DNA of 64,000 nt from Kibdelosporangium aridum. GTDB taxonomy: Bacteria > Actinomycetota > Actinomycetes > Mycobacteriales > Pseudonocardiaceae. Both the position numbers and the translations under genes were made by a program. The DNA lies in NCBI RefSeq assembly GCF_900176515.1, contig NZ_FWXV01000006.1, positions 434,001-498,000 of the forward strand, read 5' to 3'. This document shows, piece by piece, positions 43,968 through 51,824 of this stretch (positions within the stretch are counted from its first letter, which is position 1; every line of letters begins with the position of its first letter). A model generated the notes under the pieces. The model worked only from the letters and a program-made list of their open reading frames with translations, was not told the DNA's origin and searched no databases.

Positions 43968-43979
43968 CTAGAGTTCTAG
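43968..43979. promoter_or_regulatory. Small palindrome between HTH gene and divergent small gene
   Basis: CTAGAGTTCTAG (43968-43979) is an inverted repeat of CTAGA/TCTAG with a two-base centre, in the 90-bp intergenic region between the XRE/DUF5753 gene and the small gene at 44000. It could be an operator for the HTH protein. This is a position-based guess. Confidence 0.35.
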
Positions 43980-43999
43980 CTAGCGTCAGAAAGGTGAAC

Positions 44000-44257
44000 A
44001 TGGCTGAAGAAGTACTCCAAGGACTTGCTGACAGGGCAAGGGAAACTGCGCCACGTACGTTCTGTGTGTACGGCGTTCGTCACGACCGTATGGGCGACGA
44101 GAGCGACACCTTCATGGCATGGGGGTTGGAGTTCTCCAACCCGCCCAGGGCCGTCCTGCTCCACCGCGACGGCACCGTATGGATGTCCGACTCGGCCACG
44201 CGAGCCCTCAACTCCCATCAGATCGGGGCTGAGGCGCGGCTGCTCTGGCTCGACTAA
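44000..44257 (+). CDS. Small hypothetical protein divergent from XRE/DUF5753 regulator
   Basis: A protein of 85 aa, MAEEVLQGLADRARETAPR then TFCVYGVRHDRMGDESDTFMAWGLEFSNPPRAVLLHRDGTVWMSDSATRALNSHQIGAEARLLWLD. No named family is recognised. It has no membrane segment and looks like a compact alpha/beta protein. ATG 44000 has AAAGGTG upstream; an earlier start at 43952 would place its N-terminus in the promoter region. Opposite in direction to the regulator, it might be its target. Confidence 0.65.
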   Translation: MAEEVLQGLADRARETAPRTFCVYGVRHDRMGDESDTFMAWGLEFSNPPRAVLLHRDGTVWMSDSATRALNSHQIGAEARLLWLD

Positions 44258-44267
44258 GGTTCTGTTC

Positions 44268-45038
44268 GTGCGTATCGCTCGTATTGCTCATTCCGAAGGG
44301 TTCGCCTACGCCGCGCTGGGCGACGCCGACGGCCAGGAAGTCGCGCTGGAGATCGCCGAGCAGCCGTTCGTCAAGCCCACGTTCAGCGGGCGCAAATGGC
44401 CGCTCGCCGACGTCCGGCTGCTTGCGCCGGTCCTGCCGACGAAGGTCGTCTGCATCGGCAAGAACTACGCCGACCACGCCCGTGAGATGGGCGGCGAGCC
44501 GCCGGCCGACCCCGTCATCTTCATCAAGCCGTCGACCAGCGTGATCGGCCCGAACGCGGCCATCAAGCTGCCAGCCGACTCGTCCAGAGTGGACTTCGAG
44601 GCCGAGCTCGCCGTCGTCATCGGCCAGCCGTGCAAGGACGTCCCGGCCGAGAAGGCCTCCTCCGTCATCTTCGGCTACACCGTCGGCAACGACGTCACCG
44701 CCCGCGACCAGCAGAAGGCCGACGGGCAGTGGACGCGTGGCAAGAGCCACGACACGTTCTGCCCGCTCGGCCCATGGGTCGAGACTCAGCTGGACGCGTC
44801 CGACCTCGCCATCAAGACCGAACTGGACGGCGAGGTCAAACAGGACAGCAGGACTTCACTCCTGCTGCACGACGTGCCCAAGCTGATCGAGTGGGTTACG
44901 CGGGTGATGACCCTGCTGCCTGGTGACGTAATTCTCACCGGAACTCCGGCAGGCGTCGGGCCGATGGCCGACGGTCAGACCGTTTCAGTCACCGTCGAGG
45001 GCATCGGCACGCTGACCAACCCCGTGGTGGCCAAATAG
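44268..45038 (+). CDS. Fumarylacetoacetate hydrolase-family protein (Rv2993c-like)
   Basis: FAH-superfamily enzyme of 256 aa, similar to 2-hydroxyhepta-2,4-diene-1,7-dioate isomerases, acylpyruvases or oxaloacetate tautomerases. Active-site residues lie in KVVCIGKNYADHAREMGGEPP; metal ligands are Glu and Asp of VDFEAELAVVIGQP and GYTVGNDVTARDQQ; the C-terminal signature GDVILTGTPAGVGPM is present. GTG 44268 follows TAAGGT. M. tuberculosis Rv2993c lies similarly beside gltX. It ends at the stop of the convergent FAD enzyme with no gap. Confidence 0.9.
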   Translation: MRIARIAHSEGFAYAALGDADGQEVALEIAEQPFVKPTFSGRKWPLADVRLLAPVLPTKVVCIGKNYADHAREMGGEPPADPVIFIKPSTSVIGPNAAIKLPADSSRVDFEAELAVVIGQPCKDVPAEKASSVIFGYTVGNDVTARDQQKADGQWTRGKSHDTFCPLGPWVETQLDASDLAIKTELDGEVKQDSRTSLLLHDVPKLIEWVTRVMTLLPGDVILTGTPAGVGPMADGQTVSVTVEGIGTLTNPVVAK

Positions 45039-46262
45039 TCACCGCCTGGCGAAGTCCGGGGCGTGCTCCGGACGGACCCCGATCGCGATGACGTACGCCG
45101 GAACCGCGCGCAACGGCGGGAAAAGCCGTGTCAACACCGTCGGCGCCTTGGGATACGAGGTCCTCTCGCCCTGGAGTACCGGGGCGAGCACCTTGGCGTG
45201 CAGGAACCGTTGCAGTCCCTGGGCGACGACCATCGGCAGCCAGCGGCGCTTGCGCACTTTGGCCAGGTCGTCCGGGCTGACTCGGCCGCGCCGCAACGGT
45301 TCGGCGATCAGCCGGGCGGCCGCCGCGGCGTCCTGGACTGCCAGGTTGATGCCGATCCCGCCGACCGGTGACATCGCGTGCGCGGCGTCGCCGATGCACA
45401 GCAGACCGTCGCGGTGCCACTCGTGCAGCCGGTTCAGCTTGACGTCCAGCATCTTCACGTCGTCCATGTCCTCGATGCTGTCCACCCGGTCGGCCAGCTT
45501 CGGGTTGATCCGGACGATCCGGTCGCGGAACGCCTGCAGCCCTTCGGCTCGTAGCTTCGGGTCGGCGCCTTTCGCGCCGAGGTAGGCGATCTGGAAGTAG
45601 CCTTCCCGGTTGATCATCAGCAGCAGTTCACGGTCGCCGATGTGGATCTGGATGCCGCCGACTTCACCTGTTTCCTCTTCGCGCCGCGGCAGCCGGAACC
45701 ACCAGGCGTCCAGCGGGACCGGGAATTCCTCCGGCACCAGCCCGGCCTCTCGGCGCAACAACGACGTCCGCCCGTCGCACGCCACCGTCAGATCGGCGTG
45801 CAGCTCGCCCTCTTCACCGTCTTTCGTGCGGTAGCGGACACCGGTGATCCGGTCGCCTTCCTTGAGCAGGCCGGTGACCTCGGTGTTCATCCGCAAGGTG
45901 TACGTCGGCTCCTGCTTGCCCGCGTCGGCCAGCAGGTCGAGGAAATCCCACTGCGGCACCATCGCGATGAAGTTGTACGGCGGGCGAAGCCTGCTGATGT
46001 CACCGAGAACCGTGGTGCCGTCGCCCGCGGGAAAGCCGACTGTCTGCAGTTTCGACTGCGGCAGCTTGCGGAACTCCTTGCCCAGCCCCAGTTCGTCGAT
46101 CATCCGGATGGTCGAGGCGTGCACCGTGTCGCCGCGGAAGTCCCGCAGGAAGTCAGCGTGCTTCTCCAGCACGGTGACCTCGATCCCGGCGCGCGCCAAC
46201 AACAAGCCAAGGAGCATGCCCGCCGGACCGCCCCCAACGATCGCGCAGGTCGTGCGCTCCAT
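45039..46262 (-). CDS. FAD-dependent monooxygenase (PHBH-like)
   Basis: Flavoprotein of 407 aa. The N-terminal dinucleotide fold has CAIVGGGPAGMLLGLLLARAGIEVTVLEK, and the second FAD motif is LLCIGDAAHAMSPVGGIGINLAVQDA. The mid-domain DG segment is ADLTVACDGRTSLLRREAGL. The type is like p-hydroxybenzoate hydroxylase and related aromatic or polyketide hydroxylases, using NAD(P)H. GAGGAGGGATCGAG precedes ATG 46262. Its stop touches the convergent FAH stop. The substrate cannot be assigned; an aromatic-catabolism link with the FAH gene is possible but they are not co-transcribed. Confidence 0.88.
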   Translation of the reverse strand: MERTTCAIVGGGPAGMLLGLLLARAGIEVTVLEKHADFLRDFRGDTVHASTIRMIDELGLGKEFRKLPQSKLQTVGFPAGDGTTVLGDISRLRPPYNFIAMVPQWDFLDLLADAGKQEPTYTLRMNTEVTGLLKEGDRITGVRYRTKDGEEGELHADLTVACDGRTSLLRREAGLVPEEFPVPLDAWWFRLPRREEETGEVGGIQIHIGDRELLLMINREGYFQIAYLGAKGADPKLRAEGLQAFRDRIVRINPKLADRVDSIEDMDDVKMLDVKLNRLHEWHRDGLLCIGDAAHAMSPVGGIGINLAVQDAAAAARLIAEPLRRGRVSPDDLAKVRKRRWLPMVVAQGLQRFLHAKVLAPVLQGERTSYPKAPTVLTRLFPPLRAVPAYVIAIGVRPEHAPDFARR

Positions 46263-46298
46263 CTCGATCCCTCCTCTTTTTCATCGTTTGTTGAATAA

Positions 46299-46318
46299 GT
46301 TGAGGATGCTCCTCATCG
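46299..46318. promoter_or_regulatory. Inverted repeat between FAD monooxygenase and gltX
   Basis: The sequence GTTGAGGATGCTCCTCATC (about 46299-46317) contains a GAGGA/TCCTC inverted repeat in the 81-bp divergent region. It may be an operator for the monooxygenase; no regulator gene is adjacent. Confidence 0.35.
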
Positions 46319-46343
46319 GGTGCCACGTCAAGTGGGTAGCCTC

Positions 46344-47837
46344 ATGACTGTTATGAACACGACATCGCTCGCGGGCGTGAGAGTCCGCTTCTGCCCGTCC
46401 CCGACGGGGACCCCGCACGTCGGGCTGATCCGTACCGCGCTGTTCAACTGGGCATTCGCCCGGCACCACGGCGGCGAACTCGTCTTCCGGATCGAGGACA
46501 CCGACGCGTCCCGTGACTCCGAGGAGAGCTACGCCGCGATCATCGACGCGTTGAACTGGCTGGGCATCGACTGGGACGAAGGCCCCGAGGTCGGCGGCGA
46601 CCACGGCCCGTACCGGCAAAGCCAGCGCAGTGAGATCTACGCGGATGTCGCGCGCCGCCTGCTCGAAGCGGGCGAGCTGTACGAGTCGTTCTCTACTACC
46701 GAAGAAGTGGACGAACGCCGTAAGGCAGCAGGGCAGGACACCAAGCTCGGGTACGACAACTTCGACAGGGACACCACCGGCGAGCAGAAGGCCGCGTTTC
46801 GCGCGCAAGGCCGCGAACCGGTGCTGCGCCTGCGGATGCCCGACGAGGACATCACGTTCAACGACCACATCCGTGGTGAAGTGACGTTCAAAGCGGGCAG
46901 TGTGCCGGACCCCGTGCTGGTCAGGGCGAACGGCGCACCTCTGTACACGTTGACCAACCCGGTCGACGACGCGTTGATGCGCATCACACACATCCTGCGT
47001 GGCGAGGACCTGCTCCCGTCCACCCCGCGGCAGATCGCGCTTTTCCACGCGCTCAAGCGGATCGGCGTTGCCGAGTCCATTCCGGACTACGCGCACCTGC
47101 CGCTCGTGCGTGGCGACGGCAACCGGAAGCTGTCCAAGCGGGATCCCGAGTCGAACCTGTTCACCTATCGGGACCGGGGATTCCTGCCCGAAGGGATGCT
47201 GAACTACCTCGCGTTGCTCGGCTGGGCGATTGCCGACGACCGGGACATATTCAGTATGTCCGAGATGGTACAAGCCTTTGACATCAGCAAGGTGAGCTCC
47301 AACCCGGCCAGGTTCGACCTGAAAAAGGCCGAAGCCATCAACGCGACACACCTGCGCGCACTGGCGCAGGACGATTTCGTGGAACGCACACTGCCGTACC
47401 TCGCGACGGCCGGACTGGTTGCCGAGAAACCAACTGATGAGCAGCGCGCGTTGTTCACCGCCACGGCTCCGCTGATTCAGGAACGCCTGGTCGTGCTGTC
47501 CGATGCGGTGGGTATGGTCAGGTTCCTGTTCGAATCCGAAGAGGACTTCGCACCCGAACCCGACTCCGCGGCCAAAGCGCTGGGAGAAGACGCGAAACCA
47601 GTCCTGGACGCGGCCATCGCCGCGCTCGAGCCGCTGGCCAACTGGACCACACCGGCCATTGAGGAAGCCCTGAAGGGCGCGCTCATCGACGGACTGGGCC
47701 TCAAACCACGCAAGGCGTTCGCGCCAGTACGTGTGTCAGTCACCGGTCGCACGGTGTCACCGCCGCTGTACGAGTCGATGGAGTTGTTGGGCAAGCAGAG
47801 AACCCTCACCCGCATGAGGCAGGCCCGTAACACCTGA
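46344..47837 (+). CDS. gltX: Glutamyl-tRNA synthetase
   Basis: Class I synthetase of 497 aa. The HIGH-type signature is SPTGTPHVGL near residues 19-28 and the KMSKS-type loop is KLSKR at 262-266. The glutamate-binding region FRIEDTDASRDSEESYAAIIDALNWLGIDWDEG is intact. In an organism with GatCAB this enzyme is probably non-discriminating, charging both tRNA-Glu and tRNA-Gln, whose genes lie downstream. ATG 46344 and ATG 46353 are both possible; the frame begins at 46320. Confidence 0.95.
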   Translation: MTVMNTTSLAGVRVRFCPSPTGTPHVGLIRTALFNWAFARHHGGELVFRIEDTDASRDSEESYAAIIDALNWLGIDWDEGPEVGGDHGPYRQSQRSEIYADVARRLLEAGELYESFSTTEEVDERRKAAGQDTKLGYDNFDRDTTGEQKAAFRAQGREPVLRLRMPDEDITFNDHIRGEVTFKAGSVPDPVLVRANGAPLYTLTNPVDDALMRITHILRGEDLLPSTPRQIALFHALKRIGVAESIPDYAHLPLVRGDGNRKLSKRDPESNLFTYRDRGFLPEGMLNYLALLGWAIADDRDIFSMSEMVQAFDISKVSSNPARFDLKKAEAINATHLRALAQDDFVERTLPYLATAGLVAEKPTDEQRALFTATAPLIQERLVVLSDAVGMVRFLFESEEDFAPEPDSAAKALGEDAKPVLDAAIAALEPLANWTTPAIEEALKGALIDGLGLKPRKAFAPVRVSVTGRTVSPPLYESMELLGKQRTLTRMRQARNT

Positions 47838-47865
47838 CGGTTGCCGATCCGATACAGGCAGTTTG

Positions 47866-47887
47866 GCCCCCTTGGAGACAAGGGGGC
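47866..47887 (+). terminator. gltX terminator
   Basis: GCCCCCTTG (47866-47874), loop GAGA, CAAGGGGGC (47879-47887), then TTAACC. The hairpin stands 28 bases after the gltX stop. Confidence 0.75.
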
Positions 47888-47962
47888 TTAACCGTGTCAG
47901 TGCTCCAACAATCACCTCGTTAGACGAATCGAAAACGGGTGGGACGCGCCTATCGTCTCTGG

Positions 47963-48736
47963 ATGGCATCAGCGCTGGAGTTGCGGTCGGAGCTTGACAG
48001 ATCGGTGGGCAATCCACCGGAAATCAAGGCGGTCTGTCTGGACATCGACGACACACTCGTGGATTTCACCTCAGCAGCGCGTTCCGCATTATTCACGCTG
48101 ATCGGTCGCGACGACATGTGGCCGGCATGGCAGCACACCACAGACGAGTACGTGGCCAGAGCGGTAGCCGGCGAACTTGATCCCAAGACCATGCGTTTGC
48201 AACGAACCAAGGCATTCCTTACCGACATGGGCGTACTGCTCGACGACGAGACAGTGCAAGTACTCGAAGATCGACGACAGACCCAGATGTGCAGCGGCTG
48301 GCGGCTCTTCACGGACGCGCTGCCGTGCCTGGACTGGATGCGCGCGGCAGGCCTCAAACTCGCGGCTGTGACGAACGCCTCGGGCCCCGCGCAGCGAGAC
48401 AAGATGGCGTGCCTCGGCCTGACCCGCTTCTTCGACGCGGTGGTGATCGCAGGGGAGCGAGGCGTGGCAAAGCCCGCCAGCGGCATCTTCCACGCCGCCT
48501 GCCAGGAACTTCAGGTCAACCCAAGCAACGCGGTGCACATCGGGGACCGCCTCGACCTCGACGCGATCGGCGCCCGCGACGCCGGCCTGCACGCCATCTG
48601 GCTCAACCGCGAAGACGAGCCCGCGGCACACGCCCCAGCGGACGTCCACGTGATCGCAGACCTGACAGAACTGCCATCACTGCTTGTCAGCGAGTACGTG
48701 ACACCGTCCGTGAGCGTGCCCGCCCCACGATGCTGA
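47963..48736 (+). CDS. HAD-family hydrolase
   Basis: Haloacid-dehalogenase-type phosphatase of 257 aa from the chosen ATG. Motif I is CLDIDDTLVDFTSAARSAL (Asp nucleophile in D-x-D-x-T), motif II is AVTNASG, motif III is in GVAKPASGIFHAAC, and motif IV is HIGDRLDLDAIGARDAG. A cap domain is present between I and II. The frame is open to GTG 47939, but ATG 47963 is preferred; TATCGT sits seven bases before it, so the mRNA may be leaderless. The type resembles phosphoglycolate or nucleotide phosphatases. It lies between gltX and the tRNA genes; substrate unknown. Confidence 0.87.
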   Translation: MASALELRSELDRSVGNPPEIKAVCLDIDDTLVDFTSAARSALFTLIGRDDMWPAWQHTTDEYVARAVAGELDPKTMRLQRTKAFLTDMGVLLDDETVQVLEDRRQTQMCSGWRLFTDALPCLDWMRAAGLKLAAVTNASGPAQRDKMACLGLTRFFDAVVIAGERGVAKPASGIFHAACQELQVNPSNAVHIGDRLDLDAIGARDAGLHAIWLNREDEPAAHAPADVHVIADLTELPSLLVSEYVTPSVSVPAPRC

Positions 48737-48767
48737 CCCCGATTTTTACCCCGTAGGGCCCATCGCG

Positions 48768-48773
48768 TACTAT
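48768..48773 (+). promoter_or_regulatory. Candidate -10 box for the tRNA genes
   Basis: TACTAT at 48768-48773 lies 37 bases before the tRNA-Gln 5' end, a distance compatible with a short 5' leader. No matching -35 is evident. Confidence 0.35.
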
Positions 48774-48810
48774 CTGTCCCGGCGCCAAGGACAGCAGTCC
48801 GAGACGCCGG

Positions 48811-48882
48811 TGGGGTATGGTGTAATTGGCAGCACGACTGATTCTGGTTCAGTTAGTCTAGGTTCGAGTCCTGGTACCCCAG
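48811..48882 (+). tRNA. tRNA-Gln (anticodon CTG)
   Basis: A 72-nt cloverleaf. Acceptor TGGGGTA (48811-48817) pairs with TACCCCA (48875-48881), discriminator G at 48882, no encoded CCA. The anticodon stem is ACTGA/TCAGT with loop TTCTGGT, anticodon CTG, reading CAG (Gln). The T arm has GGTTCGAGTCC. Located beside tRNA-Glu and gltX, as in M. tuberculosis. Confidence 0.93.
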
Positions 48883-48943
48883 CGGAAGAGCCCCTAGGAG
48901 CAAGTGCTAGGATTCCTCCAACAAAAGAAAACAGAAAGTTCCT

Positions 48944-49016
48944 GGCCCCGTCGTCTAGCGGCCTAGGACGCCGCCCTCTCAAGGCGGTAGCGCGGGTTCA
49001 AATCCCGTCGGGGCTA
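48944..49016 (+). tRNA. tRNA-Glu (anticodon CTC)
   Basis: A 73-nt cloverleaf. Acceptor GGCCCCG (48944-48950) pairs with CGGGGCT (49009-49015), with G1-U72 wobble; discriminator A at 49016, no encoded CCA. The anticodon stem is CCGCC/GGCGG with loop CTCTCAA, anticodon CTC, reading GAG (Glu). The T arm has GGGTTCAAATCCC. Confidence 0.93.
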
Positions 49017-49023
49017 CGCGGGT

Positions 49024-49067
49024 AGCGGGTGCTGGTCAGATGCTTCGCATCTTTTCCGGCACCCGCT
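49024..49067 (+). repeat. Nested hairpin after tRNA-Glu
   Basis: AGCGGGTGC (49024-49032) pairs with GCACCCGCT (49059-49067); inside, GATGC/GCATC forms a second stem around TTC. It begins eight bases after the tRNA-Glu gene and could be part of the tRNA precursor 3' trailer. Confidence 0.5.
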
Positions 49068-49080
49068 TCGCTATTATTTT

Positions 49081-49120
49081 GGGGGGCCGAGCCCCCCACA
49101 CCCCCACGGGGGCTTTTCTT
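49081..49120 (+). terminator. Terminator downstream of the tRNA genes
   Basis: GGGGGGC CGA GCCCCCC (49081-49097) is followed by CCCCC/GGGGG (49101-49112) and the T-rich CTTTTCTT. The two G/C hairpins are alternative partners. They lie 65 bases after tRNA-Glu. Confidence 0.6.
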
Positions 49121-49195
49121 GCTTTCCAGCTTTTTGGCTTGGGCTTTGTTTCTTCGCCTTCGCTGCGTGGTGGGGCCTGGCGGGGTGTCTTTTGC

Positions 49196-49433
49196 GGCGG
49201 TGATCCGCCTACGTAAAGCAGGTCCGAGCGGTGGCTGTACGGATCGCCGCCGTCCTCTGTGCGCGGTAGCGCAGGGGGGTGCTTCGTGCTCCCTTCCTCC
49301 CGTCTGGCCTGGGCGAAGCCATCCACGGGCTGTCAAGGGGGTCCGCCTACGCGAAGCGACCCCGAGCGATTGCCGTACGGACCTCCTTGACAGCCCGTGG
49401 TTCCCTTGGGCAGGCCGGACGGGAGGAAGGGAG
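49196..49433. repeat. Two long hairpins with the same 32-nt loop
   Basis: Hairpin A: arms 49196-49207 and 49240-49251 (12 bp, one mismatch). Hairpin B: arms 49289-49345 and 49378-49433 (about 57 bp, with a mismatched stretch in the middle). Both are capped by a 32-nt loop starting CCTACG and ending GTA (49208-49239 and 49346-49377), identical at 23 of 32 positions, though the arms differ in sequence. The loop contains an invariant CCGAGCG. The 575-bp gap 49017-49591 has no gene that I can support; it holds these hairpins and G/C-rich sequence. Confidence 0.8.
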
Positions 49434-49540
49434 GGCGGCCCCTCTCCTCTTGGTGGCCTCCCTGCGATCTTTGAGGAACCTCAGGTCTCAAGGCGAGGCG
49501 GAGTCTTTTAAAGAACCTCTGAACACGCTGCGAAGAAAAA

Positions 49541-49579
49541 CTCCACTGTGGACGTCTATTAGGGACGTCCACAGTGGAG
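49541..49579 (-). terminator. Terminator of the IclR-family gene
   Basis: CTCCACTGTGGACGTC (49541-49556) pairs perfectly with 49564-49579. On the minus strand the stem is followed by GTTTTTC, giving a strong intrinsic terminator 12 bases past the regulator stop. Confidence 0.9.
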
Positions 49580-49591
49580 TGAAAAGCGAGG

Positions 49592-50293
49592 TCAGAGGCG
49601 GTTGTGGAGGGCGTCGGCGGCGGCCAGTAGATCTGCTGCCCAGCGGGAGCCGGGGCGGCGGCCCATCCGGTCTATTGGGCCGGAGACCGACACAGCAGCC
49701 ACAACATTCCCAGCACCATCACGAACCGGAGCAGACACACTGGCCACTCCTGGCTCACGCTCCGCCACGCTCTGCGCCCAGCCGCGGCGGCGGACCTCAA
49801 GCAGGGCGCGCTCTCCGAACACCGCGTCGTTCAGCAACGCTCGCTGCGTCGCGGGATCTGCCCACGCGGCAAGGACCTTGGCGCCCGAGCCTGCGGTCAT
49901 CGGCAGGCGGGCACCTACTGGGACGGTGTCGCGGAGGCCGGAAGGGGGTTCTGCCGCGCAGATGCAGATCCGGTGCATTCCGTCACGCCGGTAGAGCTGG
50001 ACGCTTTCTCCGGTTATGTCACGGAGTCGGGGCAGGACCGCGTTCGCGGCGTCGAGAAGTGGGTCTGTCGCTCCGCCCGCGAGCTCTGAGAGAGCCGCGC
50101 CCGGCCGCCAACGCCCGTCGGATCCCCGGCGTAGCAACCGATGTACTTCCAGGCCGACCGCGAGCCGGTGCGCTGTCGCGCGCGGCAGGCCGGTCTTCGT
50201 GCAGAGTTCCGCCAGACCACAGGGTTCTTTGGCAACGGCCTGCAGCACCGCCATTGCCTTGTCGAGAACACCGATTCCGCTATGCTGTCCCAC
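49592..50293 (-). CDS. IclR-family regulator of leucine biosynthesis (LtbR/NdgR-like)
   Basis: Regulator of 233 aa. The N-terminal winged HTH is VLDKAMAVLQAVAKEPCGLAELCTKTGLPRATAHRLAVGLEVHRLL; the C-terminal ligand domain shows GLRDTVPVGARLPMTAGSGAKVLAA and SVSAPVRDGAGNVVAAVSVSGPIDR. Its divergent place next to leuCD matches LtbR of C. glutamicum and NdgR of Streptomyces, known controllers of leuCD; M. tuberculosis Rv2989 lies at the same spot. GTG 50293 is 76 bases from leuC; a palindrome lies between. Name by analogy. Confidence 0.9.
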   Translation of the reverse strand: MGQHSGIGVLDKAMAVLQAVAKEPCGLAELCTKTGLPRATAHRLAVGLEVHRLLRRGSDGRWRPGAALSELAGGATDPLLDAANAVLPRLRDITGESVQLYRRDGMHRICICAAEPPSGLRDTVPVGARLPMTAGSGAKVLAAWADPATQRALLNDAVFGERALLEVRRRGWAQSVAEREPGVASVSAPVRDGAGNVVAAVSVSGPIDRMGRRPGSRWAADLLAAADALHNRL

Positions 50294-50307
50294 ACAACGA
50301 TACTAAC

Positions 50308-50340
50308 TTCCCGATATCTGAGATGTCCAGTATCTGGGAA
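50308..50340. promoter_or_regulatory. Putative IclR-type operator upstream of leuC
   Basis: TTCCCGATA (50308-50316) and TATCTGGGAA (50331-50340) form an inverted repeat with one extra T, and TATCTG recurs at 50315-50320. It lies in the 76-bp region between the divergent regulator and leuC, where LtbR/NdgR would bind. Confidence 0.55.
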
Positions 50341-50369
50341 CCCACCACGAAATCTGCGTTGGAGGAGCG

Positions 50370-51809
50370 ATGGGCCACACGCTCGCTGAGAAAGTGTGGG
50401 ACTCACATGTAGTACGGCGAGGCGAAGGTGATGAGCCGGATCTGCTCTACATCGACTTGCACCTCGTGCACGAAGTGACCAGCCCGCAGGCGTTCGACGG
50501 GCTGCGTCAGGCGGGCCGCAGGGTCCGCCGCACCGATCTCACTGTCGCCACCGAGGATCACAACGTCCCCACGGTCGACATCCAGCTGCCGATCGCCGAT
50601 CCGGTGTCCCGGACCCAGGTTGAGACGCTCCGCAAGAACTGTGCCGAGTTCGGCGTCCCGCTCTATCAGATGGGGCACGACGAACAGGGCATCGTGCACG
50701 TGATCGGCCCGCAGCTCGGTCTCACACAGCCCGGGATGACCGTGGTGTGCGGCGACAGTCACACTTCGACGCACGGCGCGTTCGGCGCGATGGCGTTCGG
50801 CATCGGCACTTCCGAGGTCGAGCACGTGCTGGCGACTCAGACGCTTCCGCTCAAGCCGTTCAAGACCATGGCGATCAACGTCTCCGGCTCGCTGCGTCCC
50901 GGGGTCACCGCCAAGGACATCATCCTCGCCGTCATCGCGAAGATCGGAACCGGTGGCGGACAGGGATATGTATTGGAATATCGCGGCAGCGCCATCGAAG
51001 AGCTGTCCATGGAAGCGCGGATGACCATCTGCAACATGTCCATCGAAGCGGGCGCGCGCGCCGGTTTGATCGCACCGGACGAGACGACCTTCGCGTACCT
51101 CAAGGGGCGCAAGCACGCTCCGCAGGGTGCCGACTGGGATGCCGCCGTGGCAGCGTGGACAGAGCTGCGCACCGACGATGACGCTGTCTTTGACAGTGAA
51201 GTGAACCTCGACGCGGACACCCTCACGCCGTTCGTGACGTGGGGCACCAACCCCGGTCAGGGTCTGCCGCTGTCTGAAAAGGTTCCTGACCCGGAACAGA
51301 TCGCCGACGAGAACGAGCGCTTCGCCGCCGAGAAGGCCCTGTCCTACATGGACCTCAAGCCGGGCACCCCGCTGCGCGAGATCCAGGTCGACACCGTCTT
51401 CCTCGGTTCATGTACCAATGGCCGGATCGAGGACCTGCGTGCCGCGGCGAGCGTGCTGCGTGGGCACAAAGTCGCCAGTGGGGTACGGATGCTGGTCGTC
51501 CCCGGTTCAATGCGCGTTCGCGAAGCCGCGGAGTCCGAGGGGCTGCACGAGGTTTTCCTGTCGGCCGGTGCCGAGTGGCGCTCCGCCGGGTGCTCGATGT
51601 GCCTTGGCATGAACCCGGACCAGCTCAAGCCGGGCGAGCGCAGCGCATCGACATCAAATCGCAACTTCGAGGGCAGGCAGGGCAAGGGCGGCCGCACGCA
51701 CCTCGTCTCGCCGCTCGTCGCCGCCGCCACTGCCGTGCGCGGCACGCTGTCCTCTCCCGAAGACCTGCTTGCAGGGTCGAGCATCAGCACAGAAGACCTC
51801 CTGGACTGA
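50370..51809 (+). CDS. leuC: 3-isopropylmalate dehydratase large subunit
   Basis: Aconitase-family 4Fe-4S enzyme of 479 aa; with LeuD it isomerises 2- to 3-isopropylmalate. Cluster cysteines are in FLGSCTNGRIEDLR and SAGCSMCLGMNPD. The active-site segments TVVCGDSHTSTHGAFGAMAFGIGTSEVEHV and TGGGQGYVLEYRG are intact. GGAGGAGC precedes ATG 50370. leuD starts 15 bases after its stop. Divergent from the IclR regulator, which probably represses or activates it through the intergenic palindrome. Confidence 0.97.
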   Translation: MGHTLAEKVWDSHVVRRGEGDEPDLLYIDLHLVHEVTSPQAFDGLRQAGRRVRRTDLTVATEDHNVPTVDIQLPIADPVSRTQVETLRKNCAEFGVPLYQMGHDEQGIVHVIGPQLGLTQPGMTVVCGDSHTSTHGAFGAMAFGIGTSEVEHVLATQTLPLKPFKTMAINVSGSLRPGVTAKDIILAVIAKIGTGGGQGYVLEYRGSAIEELSMEARMTICNMSIEAGARAGLIAPDETTFAYLKGRKHAPQGADWDAAVAAWTELRTDDDAVFDSEVNLDADTLTPFVTWGTNPGQGLPLSEKVPDPEQIADENERFAAEKALSYMDLKPGTPLREIQVDTVFLGSCTNGRIEDLRAAASVLRGHKVASGVRMLVVPGSMRVREAAESEGLHEVFLSAGAEWRSAGCSMCLGMNPDQLKPGERSASTSNRNFEGRQGKGGRTHLVSPLVAAATAVRGTLSSPEDLLAGSSISTEDLLD

Positions 51810-51824
51810 AAGAAGAAGCACGTC

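Noticed and set aside
49029..49511. 160-codon frame after tRNA-Glu
   Set aside because: It covers hairpins and a terminator, has no ribosome site, and the sequence looks structural.
49279..50412. Long plus-strand frame through the tRNA-iclR gap and antisense to the IclR gene
   Set aside because: It spans the inverted repeats and the complement of a conserved regulator; low-complexity Arg/Pro-rich product.
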